From contig CANJXC010000003.1 in assembly GCA_947478845.1 (NCBI GenBank), forward strand, positions 1 through 64,000: DNA of 64,000 nt, read 5' to 3'. Shown piece by piece: positions 27,394 through 36,040 of this stretch. How positions within the stretch are numbered: the stretch's first letter is position 1; each line of letters starts with the position of its first letter. The translations under genes were made by a program, and so were the position numbers. The notes under the pieces are model-generated. The model was not told where the DNA came from and searched no databases. It saw nothing but the letters and a program-made list of their open reading frames with translations. Source of the DNA: Spirochaetales bacterium (GTDB taxonomy: Bacteria > Spirochaetota > Spirochaetia > JABEVK01).

Positions 27394-28308
27394 TTATTCC
27401 TTGACCGAGCCGAGGGAGATGCCCGAAATAAAGTAGCGCTGGAGGAATGGGTACACCAGCAAAATGGGAACTAGGCTGGTCAGAATCTTGGCCGAGCTCA
27501 CGGTCTTGTCGGAGAGCCGCGCCATACGCTCGATTTCCTCGCGGGTCATGTGGGCGTTAGCCATGGTAAACTGCACCACGATCTGGTTGAGATAGGTCTG
27601 CAGCGGGTATTTGTCCTGCGTTTTCATCAGCACTAAGCCGTCAAAGAAGGCGTTCCAATGGCCAACAACGCTGAACAGCGTGACGGTGGCGAGTGCCGGC
27701 AGCGACATGGGCAGGTAGATGCGCCAGAGGAGCGTCCAGGGGCCGGCACCGTCCATGTGGGCCGCCTCGTCGATAGCCGGTGGCAGGTTTTTGAAAAAGT
27801 TCATCACCAAAATGACATTGAACACCGGCACGGCCCCGGGGAGCACGAGCGCCCAAATGTTGTCCAGCAAGCCGAGCGACTTAATGGTCAGGTACCAAGG
27901 TATCAGGCCGCCCGAGAACATCATCGTGAACACCAAGGTCCACATGTAGGCCATACGAGCGGGGAACTCCTTGCGCCTGCGCGAAAGAGCAAACGCGGTA
28001 ACCACCGTAAGCAACATGTTCACCGAAACGCCCAAGATGACGCGTTCTACCGAGATCGCAAAGGCCTGGAAGAACGCCCCGTCCTTGATCACGGCCTGGT
28101 AGGCCGCCAAGGTGAAGCCCACCGGGTACACGGTGACCATCCCGCCTGCCACCGCCGACTTGTCGCTCAACGAAACCGCTACAATGTGGATGAGCGGGAA
28201 AAAGGTTACCAAGGTGACCAGCACCAAAACGGTGGTAATCAACACATCCCAACCCGTGAACCTGGACCGGGAGCCTTTTGGCGCGGGGAGTCTTTTGGTG
28301 TTTTCCAT
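27394..28308 (-). CDS. carbohydrate ABC transporter permease, LplC/YtcP type
   Basis: A 304-residue CUT1 permease with about six helices. The EAA loop reads PAIDEAAHMDGAGPWTLLWRIYLPMSLPALATV and the C-terminus is FLQRYFISGISLGSVKE, which is characteristic of the LplC/YtcP branch that serves complex or uronate-containing oligosaccharides. Its ATG shares one base with the stop codon of the upstream permease gene. Confidence 0.94.
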   Translation of the reverse strand: MENTKRLPAPKGSRSRFTGWDVLITTVLVLVTLVTFFPLIHIVAVSLSDKSAVAGGMVTVYPVGFTLAAYQAVIKDGAFFQAFAISVERVILGVSVNMLLTVVTAFALSRRRKEFPARMAYMWTLVFTMMFSGGLIPWYLTIKSLGLLDNIWALVLPGAVPVFNVILVMNFFKNLPPAIDEAAHMDGAGPWTLLWRIYLPMSLPALATVTLFSVVGHWNAFFDGLVLMKTQDKYPLQTYLNQIVVQFTMANAHMTREEIERMARLSDKTVSSAKILTSLVPILLVYPFLQRYFISGISLGSVKE

Positions 28309-29201
28309 TAGAAAATCCGGTAGTTGGCGAACTTCGACGCCAGAAAGTACGACACAGTGATGAAGAAAAAGCTCACCACGGATTTCAGTAGGCCCACGGC
28401 CGTGGCAAGCTCAAACTGGAGCTCTTTGAGGCCCGCCCGGTACACGTAGGTATCAATAATGTCTCCCGACTGATACACCAGCGGGTTGTATAGGTTAAGA
28501 ATCTGTTCTTGACCGGCGTTAAGCACATTTTGAAGGTTGAGCAAGACGAGGAGCACAATGGTTGTCGTGATTCCCGGAAGGGTTACCGAGGTCAGGCGCC
28601 GCAGGCGACCGGCTCCGTCGATCTCAGCTGCCTCGTACAGGGTGGGATCGATGCCCGTTAAGGCCGCCAGGTAGATCACCGCGCCGAACCCGAACTCCTG
28701 CCACACGTGGGTGCCGATCACGATGCCGGGAAACCACGGGTTGCTGCCCAAGAACATGATGGCCTCGGGCGCGCCAAAGGCCGCGAGAGCCGTGTTCACG
28801 ATGCCATCGAGGCTAAAAATGTTGGCCACAATGCCCCCCAACAGCACCCACGAGATGAAGTGCGGCAGGTAAACAACGGTCTGGATGACGCGTTTGAGCA
28901 GCCGCAGGCGCAGCTCATGGAGCAACAGGGCAAAGGTGAGCGCCGCGGCCTCGGTAAAAATGATTTTGCTGACAGCGATGAACACAGTGTTGTAGAGAAT
29001 CTGCTGAATCTCGGGAATCTGGAACATGTAGCTGAAGTTCTCGAGGCCCACGAACGGAGAGCCCCAGATACCCTTGGACGGATTAAAGTCTTCAAAGGCC
29101 AAGATGACCCCAAACATGGGGTAGATGCTGAAGATGGCCAGAAGCACCATAGCGGGGAGCATCATGAGATGAAAGGGAATCGAACTCGACTTTCTACTCA
29201 C
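28308..29201 (-). CDS. carbohydrate ABC transporter permease, LplB/YteP type
   Basis: A 297-residue CUT1 permease. It has SSSIPFHLMMLPAMVLLAIFSIYPMFGVILAFEDFNPSKGIWGSPFVGLENF, as in LplB/YteP, and the EAA loop LYEAAEIDGAGRLRRLTSVTLPGI. GTG 29201 is chosen because GGGGGG lies four bases upstream; a longer frame reaching 29285 would overlap the binding-protein gene and add a non-conserved 28 residues. It pairs with the LplC-type subunit. Confidence 0.92.
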   Translation of the reverse strand: MSRKSSSIPFHLMMLPAMVLLAIFSIYPMFGVILAFEDFNPSKGIWGSPFVGLENFSYMFQIPEIQQILYNTVFIAVSKIIFTEAAALTFALLLHELRLRLLKRVIQTVVYLPHFISWVLLGGIVANIFSLDGIVNTALAAFGAPEAIMFLGSNPWFPGIVIGTHVWQEFGFGAVIYLAALTGIDPTLYEAAEIDGAGRLRRLTSVTLPGITTTIVLLVLLNLQNVLNAGQEQILNLYNPLVYQSGDIIDTYVYRAGLKELQFELATAVGLLKSVVSFFFITVSYFLASKFANYRIF

Positions 29202-29227
29202 ACTGCCCCCCGATTGGTGATGTTTTG

Positions 29228-30925
29228 CTACTTCAACATGGAGTTGACTTCTTGGGTAACGGCGGTTCCTCCCATTTCCTTCCACTGCTTGACGAACTCA
29301 TCGAACGAGTCGACCGGTTTGTCGCCCACAATGATGTTCAGGAACGCTTGGACTTCCAGCTTGTCGAGGTTGACCTTGCGCTTTTCTAGCGTTGGGGTGG
29401 TGCCGTAGTAGGCGCTGAACACAGGTATGGTGGCCGCATCGATGATGGGCTGAACACCGATAAACCGGCTGAACGCATCGCCAAAGCTGTCGGGATTGGC
29501 CTTGAGCCAGTCCTCACCTTTCACCCAGGCGGCCGCTACGTCCTTGTAGTACTTTTCGTTGTACTTGGTAACGGCAAAAGGCATCGGTTTACCTTCGGCA
29601 TTGGCCGCCATTCCCATGTGGTCGCGGATGACTGCATCGGCACGCCACAAACCGAGCGCGACGGGAACGGCAGCCCAGTCAGCATTGGGGTCCTTGCCGT
29701 TGTAGGGGTCGCCACCGATGAGAGCGGGGTCGTCCACCTGAACCTGGAAGTAATAGTTAATCGATTTGATTAGGGCTTCCGGGTACTTATAGCCCTTCTT
29801 GAGCACCGCGATGCCGGCCACAGGGGCTTCCTGCTTGGAGTACGACTTGCCGTCGACATTCTTGATAACGTAAGCCCTCCAAACCGCCTTGGGGTTGGCC
29901 TTGATGACGTCGGTGAGGGGCGACCAACCAGCCCACCAAGGACCGAAGAACGCACCAGCCCGCCCAGCTACGATAGGCTCCTGAGCCTGTTCGGGCTTGG
30001 TGATGGGGAAGTCCTTGGGTAATAGGCCGGCGGCGTACAACTCTCGCAGCTTGGCCAAGGCAGCCTTGGTCTCGGGCTGGATGGAGCCATACTCGACGGT
30101 GCCATCGGCCTTGGTGATCCAGTTCCTAACGTAAGACTTATAAGCCGTGAAAATGGCATCGTAGGCGTAGCCTTGAGGTGATTCGTTGATGAAATCCTGC
30201 TGGCCGATCAAACCCACTGTATCTTTCTTTCCGTTGCCGTCGGGGTCCTTCTCCACGAAGGCCTTGAGCACGGCCTCGAGCTCGGCCATGTTTGAAGGGC
30301 CCTTCAGGCCGAGCTTGTCGAGCCAGTCTTGGCGGATCCACAGCAGGGGGTCGGAGTTGTGAACTGTGCCCATGGCCGGGATGCCGTAAAGCTTGCCGTT
30401 CCGGGTGACCATTTCAAGGGCCTTGCCGTTGTCGGTGGTGTAGTTTTCCCGAACGGGGACGCTGGCAAAGTCGTTGTACGACTCGGTGAGGTCTTGCAAC
30501 ATGTCGGCCTTAACCATTTGGTTGAACGTGTCGATGCCAACAAAATTGACGTCGAGCAGGTCGTTACTGGCAATCATTAGGTTGAGCTTGTCGTTGGCCG
30601 CTGGGCCACCCTTCATGACGATGGGGAACTGGTAGTCGATGTTCAGCTTCTGGCCGAAGGTCTTGACGTACAGGTTATCAAGCTGCGTCTCGCCCTTGTT
30701 GAGGTGGAGGTCGTAGTCCGCCTCGGTTTTGAACACGGTCAGGACGGTTTTTTCGGGCAGGGGCCCAAAAGGATCTTTGTTGGGCTTACCGCCCGGGGCC
30801 ACCGCGCTCTTCGGTGCAGCCACCGCCGCGTCTTGAGAGGCCTGAGGCGCGCAACCAATCAGGCCGAGAATGAGAGCGAAGGCAAGGGCCCACGCGAGGG
30901 GATTCCCCCAGTGCAAATTTTTCAT
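29228..30925 (-). CDS. sugar ABC transporter substrate-binding lipoprotein, LplA/YtcQ type
   Basis: A 565-residue binding lipoprotein (signal MKNLHWGNPLAWALAFALILGLIGC, lipobox LIGC). It is larger than ordinary sugar binding proteins, as is normal for the LplA/YtcQ group. Visible features are KTFGQKLNIDYQFP, a DLLDVNFVGIDTFNQMVKADMLQDL segment, GKLYGIPAMGTVHNSDPLLWIRQDWLDKLGLKGP and TPDGNGKKDT-like DPDGNGKKDTVGL, a calcium-binding-like loop. The Shine-Dalgarno AGGAGG lies four bases before the ATG. It heads the LplA-LplB-LplC-GH36-propeller operon and follows the two-component system that probably controls it. Confidence 0.94.
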   Translation of the reverse strand: MKNLHWGNPLAWALAFALILGLIGCAPQASQDAAVAAPKSAVAPGGKPNKDPFGPLPEKTVLTVFKTEADYDLHLNKGETQLDNLYVKTFGQKLNIDYQFPIVMKGGPAANDKLNLMIASNDLLDVNFVGIDTFNQMVKADMLQDLTESYNDFASVPVRENYTTDNGKALEMVTRNGKLYGIPAMGTVHNSDPLLWIRQDWLDKLGLKGPSNMAELEAVLKAFVEKDPDGNGKKDTVGLIGQQDFINESPQGYAYDAIFTAYKSYVRNWITKADGTVEYGSIQPETKAALAKLRELYAAGLLPKDFPITKPEQAQEPIVAGRAGAFFGPWWAGWSPLTDVIKANPKAVWRAYVIKNVDGKSYSKQEAPVAGIAVLKKGYKYPEALIKSINYYFQVQVDDPALIGGDPYNGKDPNADWAAVPVALGLWRADAVIRDHMGMAANAEGKPMPFAVTKYNEKYYKDVAAAWVKGEDWLKANPDSFGDAFSRFIGVQPIIDAATIPVFSAYYGTTPTLEKRKVNLDKLEVQAFLNIIVGDKPVDSFDEFVKQWKEMGGTAVTQEVNSMLK

Positions 30926-31025
30926 CCATTCCTCCTGACCACCATGATGAGGCCGTTATTTCCAGCGGGCTAGGAGGTCTCTCGTCGCAAATGGGGTGAT
31001 TTTTGGGATTTTTTACCACCCAAGT

Positions 31026-32405
31026 TCACACCTCTGGCCCGCCTACTCTACGGTACTCGGTGGGCAAAAACCCTGTGGCGGCGCGGAAAACGCGGCTGAA
31101 GTAACGGCGGTCACGGAAGCCGCATTCGTCCGCGATGCGCCCGATGGGCTCTGAGCCGGCGAGCAGCAATGCCTTCGCGCGGTCGAGGCGCAAGCCCCCC
31201 AGGTAGGTGCCAAACGACTGGCCAGTCACCTTACGGAAACATTGGCAGAAGTAGCTGCGACTCATGTGTTGTTGCCACGCCACCTCGTCGGCGCCCAGGT
31301 TGAGCTGTGGTTGGAGACGCAGGTAATCGATGGCCTCGAGGATGCTCTGTGCGGTTGAAGGGCTGGCCTGCGCCCGGAGGGTGCCCAAAAGCCTATCTCT
31401 CAGGCCAATCAACCAATGCTCCCAGTTGGTCCAAAAAAGCAGGCTTTCGGCTAAGCTGTGGAGCTCCTGCGCCAAATTCAGACACAGGAGGCGGTCCCAT
31501 TCCAGAGCCACGGCATCGAAGTGGCTACAAAGGCGGCCTCGGTCCCAGACAGCCCGGCGGGTCTCGGCCAGCAAGGCCTCAAACCTCTGGTCCGACAAAA
31601 CCCATCCTGTTTGGAACCAGCCTGTCAAATTGACGTTGGTGGCGGTGAGTTCGGCGTCGATCCACGCGAGACGCAGGAAGTTCTGACGCCCGTTCCACGC
31701 ATAGAAAAGGCCGGTCGAGCGCAGGCGCTCCAGCCCCGGGAGAGCCGCTTCGAAGGATCCCGGCAACCCCGTAACCAGCGCGAACACCCACGGCTCGAAG
31801 GCTACGAGTTCCTGATGGTAGGCAACGATGAGCGATTCCCAAGTATCGGTCTGTCTGGGAAGCAAGGGCAGAAACCACGTCGTAGGGTCCACTTCGAGCA
31901 AACGTTGCCCGTCGGCGCTCGAGAGAACCACGGGCATAAGGTCGCCACGTTGCCACTGTGCTCCCCGGGCGCAAATCAGCACGCCCCGTTCCAATTTGGG
32001 CGTAGCGACTTCTTCGGGAACCCCGCGGAGTCTCAGCTTTTCCGAGATGCGGGCCAAAGACCGATCCAAGACCTCGTCCTCAAGCTCAGTCTTGACGATG
32101 TAGTCGAGCACACCCATGCGCATAGCCTCTTGCAGGTACTGAAAGCTGTCGTGGCAGGTGAGCACCACCGTGGCCACGGCCGGAAACTCGGTGCCCAGGG
32201 CGCGAATGAGGTCGAACCCCGAGAGCCCCGGCATAGTGAGGTCGGTAAACACGAGATCGGGTGGGTCGCGACGCACGAACTCGAGCGCGCTCTCGACGCC
32301 GGCCGCTTCGCCCGAGACGACGAAACCATGTTTCTCCCAAGGAAAAGTCGACATGATTCCCCGACGTACAAGCTTCTCATCGTCAACAACCAAAACCTTG
32401 CGCAC
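31026..32405 (-). CDS. response regulator with AraC-type DNA-binding domain (YesN type)
   Basis: A 459-residue regulator. The receiver domain (residues 1-120) has VVDDEKLVRRG and the phosphoacceptor Asp55 in VFTDLTMPGLSG, with the conserved Lys at IVKTELEDEVLD. A long linker follows. The AraC-type double helix-turn-helix occupies about residues 355-455 (QHMSRSYFCQCFRKVTGQSFGTYLGGLRLDRAKALL and IGRIADECGFRDRRYFSRVFRAATGFLPTEYRR). The GTG start is immediately after the kinase stop codon. It probably activates the sugar-import operon that begins 100 bases downstream. Confidence 0.95.
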   Translation of the reverse strand: MRKVLVVDDEKLVRRGIMSTFPWEKHGFVVSGEAAGVESALEFVRRDPPDLVFTDLTMPGLSGFDLIRALGTEFPAVATVVLTCHDSFQYLQEAMRMGVLDYIVKTELEDEVLDRSLARISEKLRLRGVPEEVATPKLERGVLICARGAQWQRGDLMPVVLSSADGQRLLEVDPTTWFLPLLPRQTDTWESLIVAYHQELVAFEPWVFALVTGLPGSFEAALPGLERLRSTGLFYAWNGRQNFLRLAWIDAELTATNVNLTGWFQTGWVLSDQRFEALLAETRRAVWDRGRLCSHFDAVALEWDRLLCLNLAQELHSLAESLLFWTNWEHWLIGLRDRLLGTLRAQASPSTAQSILEAIDYLRLQPQLNLGADEVAWQQHMSRSYFCQCFRKVTGQSFGTYLGGLRLDRAKALLLAGSEPIGRIADECGFRDRRYFSRVFRAATGFLPTEYRRVGGPEV

Positions 32406-34121
32406 CTAACCCTCCTTGGCCCGCTCGGGAATACGAAAAGAGAACCCCGTCCCTTCACCCGGTAGACTGGCAACCTCGAGCGTCACAATGGCCCCGTAAT
32501 GCACCTCAAGCACCTTTTTGACGTAGTTTAGTCCTATGCCGAAACCAAGTCCGGGAACTGGAACTGGTCCTGCCCCGAGCTCTTGCAGGCGCGCCGCGGC
32601 CATACCAGGCCCGTCATCGCGCACCGACACCGCAACCCAACCGGCGCTGGGTCCTTCCACCCGAATCCTTATGGTGCCCTTTCCATCTCGCAGTCCATGC
32701 GCGAACGAGTTCTCGACCAGGGGCTGAAGGACGAACCGGGGAATAGGAACCTCAGCGGCCCGTTCGTCGAGCTCAAACACCGCTTCGAACTGTTGGTCAT
32801 GGCGGGCCTGCAGGAGGGCCACGTAGTCGCGCAGTGCCGAGACCTCCTGCCCCACCGTAGCCACCGTGCCCTCCTTTCCCAGGTTATATCGAAGTAGCCG
32901 AATCAGACTCGAGACCACGGAGACTATGTTCTTTTGCCCCTCGGTGCGGGCCATCCATTGCACCACATTGAGGGTGTTGTAGAGGAAGTGCGGGTTGATT
33001 TGAAACAGCAGGTTCTCCACTTCGAGCTGCTGCTTGGCCCTTTCCTTGTGCTGCACTTCGAGCAAGAGCAGGCGCACGTTTTCCTTCATGGCCTGAAATT
33101 GCGCCAAAATCGGGTCGAACTCGACCACACCGGTCTGGCGAGCCCCGATTGAGGGCGAAATATCGGCCATCAGGCGGATTTCCTCGCCCAGCACGCGAAT
33201 TGGTCCGTAGAGAGAGCGCCATACCGAAGTGCCTACCACGCCGGCCACAGCCAAAAGAAATACGCCCAGCAGGGTGGTCAGCACGAACCAATCTCCGATC
33301 TCTTTACCGTAATCTGACTTCCGCACGGCCGCCACCAACTGCCAGCCCGAAGCTCCAGGAGCGACCAACGTGAGCAGTTCACCGCGCTCGAGCAACGCTC
33401 CAGTTCCTTTGGGGATGGCGATTAACTCGCCCACTGGCAAACTGCGAGGAATCTGGCTGTAGAGCACGGCACCTGACGCATCGACCAGCGCATACCAGAA
33501 GGGCATTCCGAGCTGATTGGCCGGCAGGGCTTCGCTTAGTGAAGTAGGACTAGACTCGACGTAAACTTCCCAAGGCTCCCCTTGATCGGAAAGCATCGCC
33601 GGGCGCGAAAGCGACACCACTAACGCAGGCCGGTCGCGGTTGAGGCTGGGGTGCGGGCCTTGCAGCGCGAAGGCGGGGTTGCTGTTGACCCGGCTTAAGG
33701 TTCCCGCCTCCATCGGGGGTTTTACCGAGCCGTTGGCGAAGAGCAACTCGGTCTTGGCAGAGTTGTAAAAGAAGTGCAAACCCGCAGTAGGGTTCGCATG
33801 GTCTACCAAGGCAAGGTAGCTGTTGATGCTGTCGAAGTAGCGGCGCTTTTCGGCGTAGCTCTGCGTGGTCAGGAAGCTGCCAAGTTCGTCGGCCAATATC
33901 TGGTCGTGGCTGAGCAAATGCGACACTGAAACTAGGTTGTCGTAGGTGCGGTCGAGCTCTTTTACGGCCCGCGTAAGGGTACCCCGCATGCCTGCCTCGA
34001 TCTTGTTCGACAAGATGGAGTAGATGGCGGAGTAGGATACGGCCCAGACCAAGATGAAGGGCAAAACCGCCGCCACAAGCAGCGCCCGGGCAAGATCGGC
34101 CCGTAGTGAGGACGTCTTCAC
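32406..34121 (-). CDS. sensor histidine kinase (YesM type)
   Basis: A 571-residue membrane kinase. TM1 lies near residues 8-30 (ARALLVAAVLPFILVWAV), followed by an extracytoplasmic sensor domain. TM2 is near residue 275-300 (WFVLTTLLGVFLLAVAGVVG) and is followed by a HAMP-like linker. The His_kinase domain has FQINPHFLYNTLNVVQWMAR with the phospho-His near residue 378. The ATPase has PLVENSFAHGLRDG, VRDDGPGM and GFGIGLNYVKKVLEVHYG. The GTG start 34121 has GGGAGG five bases upstream; ATG 34139 is possible, while frames reaching 34457 run into the divergent gene. It is paired with the YesN-type regulator. Confidence 0.94.
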   Translation of the reverse strand: MKTSSLRADLARALLVAAVLPFILVWAVSYSAIYSILSNKIEAGMRGTLTRAVKELDRTYDNLVSVSHLLSHDQILADELGSFLTTQSYAEKRRYFDSINSYLALVDHANPTAGLHFFYNSAKTELLFANGSVKPPMEAGTLSRVNSNPAFALQGPHPSLNRDRPALVVSLSRPAMLSDQGEPWEVYVESSPTSLSEALPANQLGMPFWYALVDASGAVLYSQIPRSLPVGELIAIPKGTGALLERGELLTLVAPGASGWQLVAAVRKSDYGKEIGDWFVLTTLLGVFLLAVAGVVGTSVWRSLYGPIRVLGEEIRLMADISPSIGARQTGVVEFDPILAQFQAMKENVRLLLLEVQHKERAKQQLEVENLLFQINPHFLYNTLNVVQWMARTEGQKNIVSVVSSLIRLLRYNLGKEGTVATVGQEVSALRDYVALLQARHDQQFEAVFELDERAAEVPIPRFVLQPLVENSFAHGLRDGKGTIRIRVEGPSAGWVAVSVRDDGPGMAAARLQELGAGPVPVPGLGFGIGLNYVKKVLEVHYGAIVTLEVASLPGEGTGFSFRIPERAKEG

Positions 34122-34224
34122 GTTGGCCTCCCGCCTCATGTTGCCCCGCCTTTTTTGCTTGGCGCAAGAGGCTTGCCTTGATTTTCGTACCCCGGTTGAT
34201 GGGGTCTGTCGAAAACACTTCCCC

Positions 34225-34253
34225 TTGACACGCACCATTTTTCGAATTAAAGT
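34225..34253 (+). promoter_or_regulatory. sigma-70-type promoter for the secreted-protein gene at 34285
   Basis: TTGACA (34225-34230) is followed after 17 bases by TAAAGT (34248-34253), then ATAGGAGGAC with a strong Shine-Dalgarno at 34272-34278 and the GTG at 34285. Confidence 0.75.
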
Positions 34254-34284
34254 GAATATAGACACAATAAATAGGAGGACTTTC

Positions 34285-35016
34285 GTGAAGAAGATACTTT
34301 CAGTGCTTTTTATGGTGGCCTTGGTAGCTAGTGGCACTTTTGCCGCGGATGTAACCCTTGTGGCCAGTTTTAACATCACCGGCAAGGACGCAGTGAAAAG
34401 CGTCTTTACGGTCAAGGGCGCCCTTGGTAGTGTCGAGAACGACAGCGTTGACCCCAAACTCGTCGACGTGGTGGGTGGTGCTTCGCTTAAGAAGGGAACC
34501 GAGCTTTGGAACCTTTACCGCCCCGACACCACCGACAAAAAACTCGCCCAGTGGCCGGCTGGCTTTCAAAGCCTCGTGAAGTACGCTGTTTCCAATCTGG
34601 CCCAGTATAAATCCGACAATTTTCAGGCCAAAAAAGCGGCCGATGGCGTGATCACCATTTACTACGCCCACCGAGGAACCGCCTACAAGATTGTTACCGA
34701 CAAGACTGGCAAACTCGACATGAACAGCCCGACCCAGTGGAAGCGCGCCATAGGCTTCATGCCCGCGGCTCCTGCCACCGAACAGGTTTTAGGCAAGGAT
34801 TTCGCGCCTTCCGGCACCGCCACCGACCTCAACTTCCTCAAGGTGTTTGACGGAAGCGTAGCCAGTGGCAAAGTCATTGCGGAAGGCGCGCCCAACAAAG
34901 TGGCCGACATGTTCGTCGATGTAGCCCCCTCGGCAACCGCCTTCCAGGGCGCCGCTCAGCTGACACTTGTGGGCAATGTGCTCACCATCAAGGGTGATTT
35001 CAACCTAAAGAAGTAG
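34285..35016 (+). CDS. secreted protein of unknown function
   Basis: A 243-residue protein with a clear signal peptide (KKILSVLFMVALVASGTFAADV, cleavage after FAA). The mature part is mostly beta-rich and polar, with ITGKDAVKSVFTVKGALGSVEND, YYAHRGTAYKIVTDKTGKLD and TLVGNVLTIKGDFNLKK. I recognise no domain. A strong promoter and the Shine-Dalgarno AGGAGG suggest good expression. GTG 34285 is chosen for that site and for the signal peptide; an upstream frame has no such signals. It overlaps the end of the convergent tag gene by 17 bases. Confidence 0.82.
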   Translation: MKKILSVLFMVALVASGTFAADVTLVASFNITGKDAVKSVFTVKGALGSVENDSVDPKLVDVVGGASLKKGTELWNLYRPDTTDKKLAQWPAGFQSLVKYAVSNLAQYKSDNFQAKKAADGVITIYYAHRGTAYKIVTDKTGKLDMNSPTQWKRAIGFMPAAPATEQVLGKDFAPSGTATDLNFLKVFDGSVASGKVIAEGAPNKVADMFVDVAPSATAFQGAAQLTLVGNVLTIKGDFNLKK

Positions 35017-35530
35017 ACGGCCGGAAGCACGGGCAGGTGGGCTCATGAGCTCCGGGTAGCAACCCGGAGCTCATGAGGAACTCGTTAACAATCTCCCCTC
35101 CGATAAACAAAAACGTCTTCTTGAACAACCTCGTCCAAGCCCCGCGATCGGGGCACGAGCTTTGGTGGAGCTGGAGCCAGGACTGAAAGGAACCTAACTC
35201 CTGTTGGATGACTAGTAGCCTGCGAGCGTTTTCGATAGCGGCGTTCACTTTGAGCCGGTTACGAATAATTCCTGCATCGGCAAGGAGACGACTTCGGTCG
35301 CTTTCCGTAAACGCCGCAACCCGGGCAATAGAGAATTGGGCGTAGGCTTCCCTGAAGGCAGCCTGTTTGTTGAGGATGGTGGTCCAGCTCAATCCGGCCT
35401 GGTTGATTTCTAAAACCAGTCTTCCGAACAGTTCGTTGTCGTCGTTGAGGGGCACGCCATACTGAGTGTCGTGGTAAACTTTGTGCACCGAGCCTTCAGG
35501 GAGGTCTCGGCAAAAGGCGCAGTAGGTCAT
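35000..35530 (-). CDS. tag: DNA-3-methyladenine glycosylase I
   Basis: A 176-residue base-excision repair enzyme that removes 3-methyladenine from DNA. It has the Tag signature CAFCRDLPEGSVHKVYHDTQYGVPLNDDNELFGRLVLEINQAGLSWTTILNK, with the zinc Cys at the N-terminus, NRLKVNAAIENARR, and the C-terminal His-Cys-Cys part HEPTCPC. ATG 35530 is chosen because GGAG precedes it by six bases; a TTG six codons upstream is less likely. The last about 20 codons overlap a convergent gene and include a perfect 16-bp inverted repeat. The protein extends a few residues beyond the usual end. Confidence 0.93.
   Translation of the reverse strand: MTYCAFCRDLPEGSVHKVYHDTQYGVPLNDDNELFGRLVLEINQAGLSWTTILNKQAAFREAYAQFSIARVAAFTESDRSRLLADAGIIRNRLKVNAAIENARRLLVIQQELGSFQSWLQLHQSSCPDRGAWTRLFKKTFLFIGGEIVNEFLMSSGLLPGAHEPTCPCFRPSTSLG
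35042..35077. repeat. perfect 16-bp inverted repeat within the 3' part of tag
   Basis: CTCATGAGCTCCGGGT (35042-35057) and ACCCGGAGCTCATGAG (35062-35077) are exact reverse complements around the loop AGCA. The repeat lies 25 bases after the plus-strand gene stop and inside the tag coding frame. No T run follows on either strand, so it is not a standard rho-independent terminator. It could still end the plus-strand transcript. Confidence 0.85.
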
Positions 35531-35557
35531 GCTATACTCCGGCGACAAGGAGATGAT

Positions 35558-35983
35558 ATGGCTTCGAGGAAACGCGTTTTCACGGCATCGCTCCTGCTCT
35601 CACTGGCGGTCGGCCTTTATCTTCTGCTATCAGGTCTCCAAACCCTTATCGACTTCGATAGTGCCACCGCCAAGTTGGCGCGGGCCTTTTCCAGCCTGCT
35701 CGGGGCCGATCAGTCCGCCGACCAAATCGCGGTGGCCATCGCGGTGTTTAAGATTCTTGCCGGTACCGTGTTGATCGTCGGCCCGTTGGGCATCTTGCCC
35801 TTCGCCCTGCGGACCTTGGCCTTTTGGATCATCGGGACTTTATGGCTACTTATACTTGTATGGAACTTCGCCCTGACCGGGCACTACCTGCAACCCACCG
35901 TGATGACCTGGCTGCAAGACCTTGCGCTCAACCTCGCTATCCTCGCTGCCCTTTGGAGTCTGAAACCGGAACAACCTCACTGA
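35558..35983 (+). CDS. small membrane protein of unknown function
   Basis: A 141-residue protein with four predicted transmembrane segments at about residues 10-30, 65-85, 87-108 and 118-135. The sequence SLLLSLAVGLYLLLSGLQTLIDFDSATAKLARAFSSL and the later FKILAGTVLIVGPLGILPF give no recognised family. ATG 35558 follows AAGGAG (35547-35552). A TATACT at 35533-35538 may be its -10, placing the promoter inside the start of tag on the opposite strand. Confidence 0.78.
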   Translation: MASRKRVFTASLLLSLAVGLYLLLSGLQTLIDFDSATAKLARAFSSLLGADQSADQIAVAIAVFKILAGTVLIVGPLGILPFALRTLAFWIIGTLWLLILVWNFALTGHYLQPTVMTWLQDLALNLAILAALWSLKPEQPH

Positions 35984-36040
35984 GGGTGAGCTTCTAACGG
36001 TGGTGATTAGCGTTTCCTGCGCCGCGTAGGAAGCGCTGAT

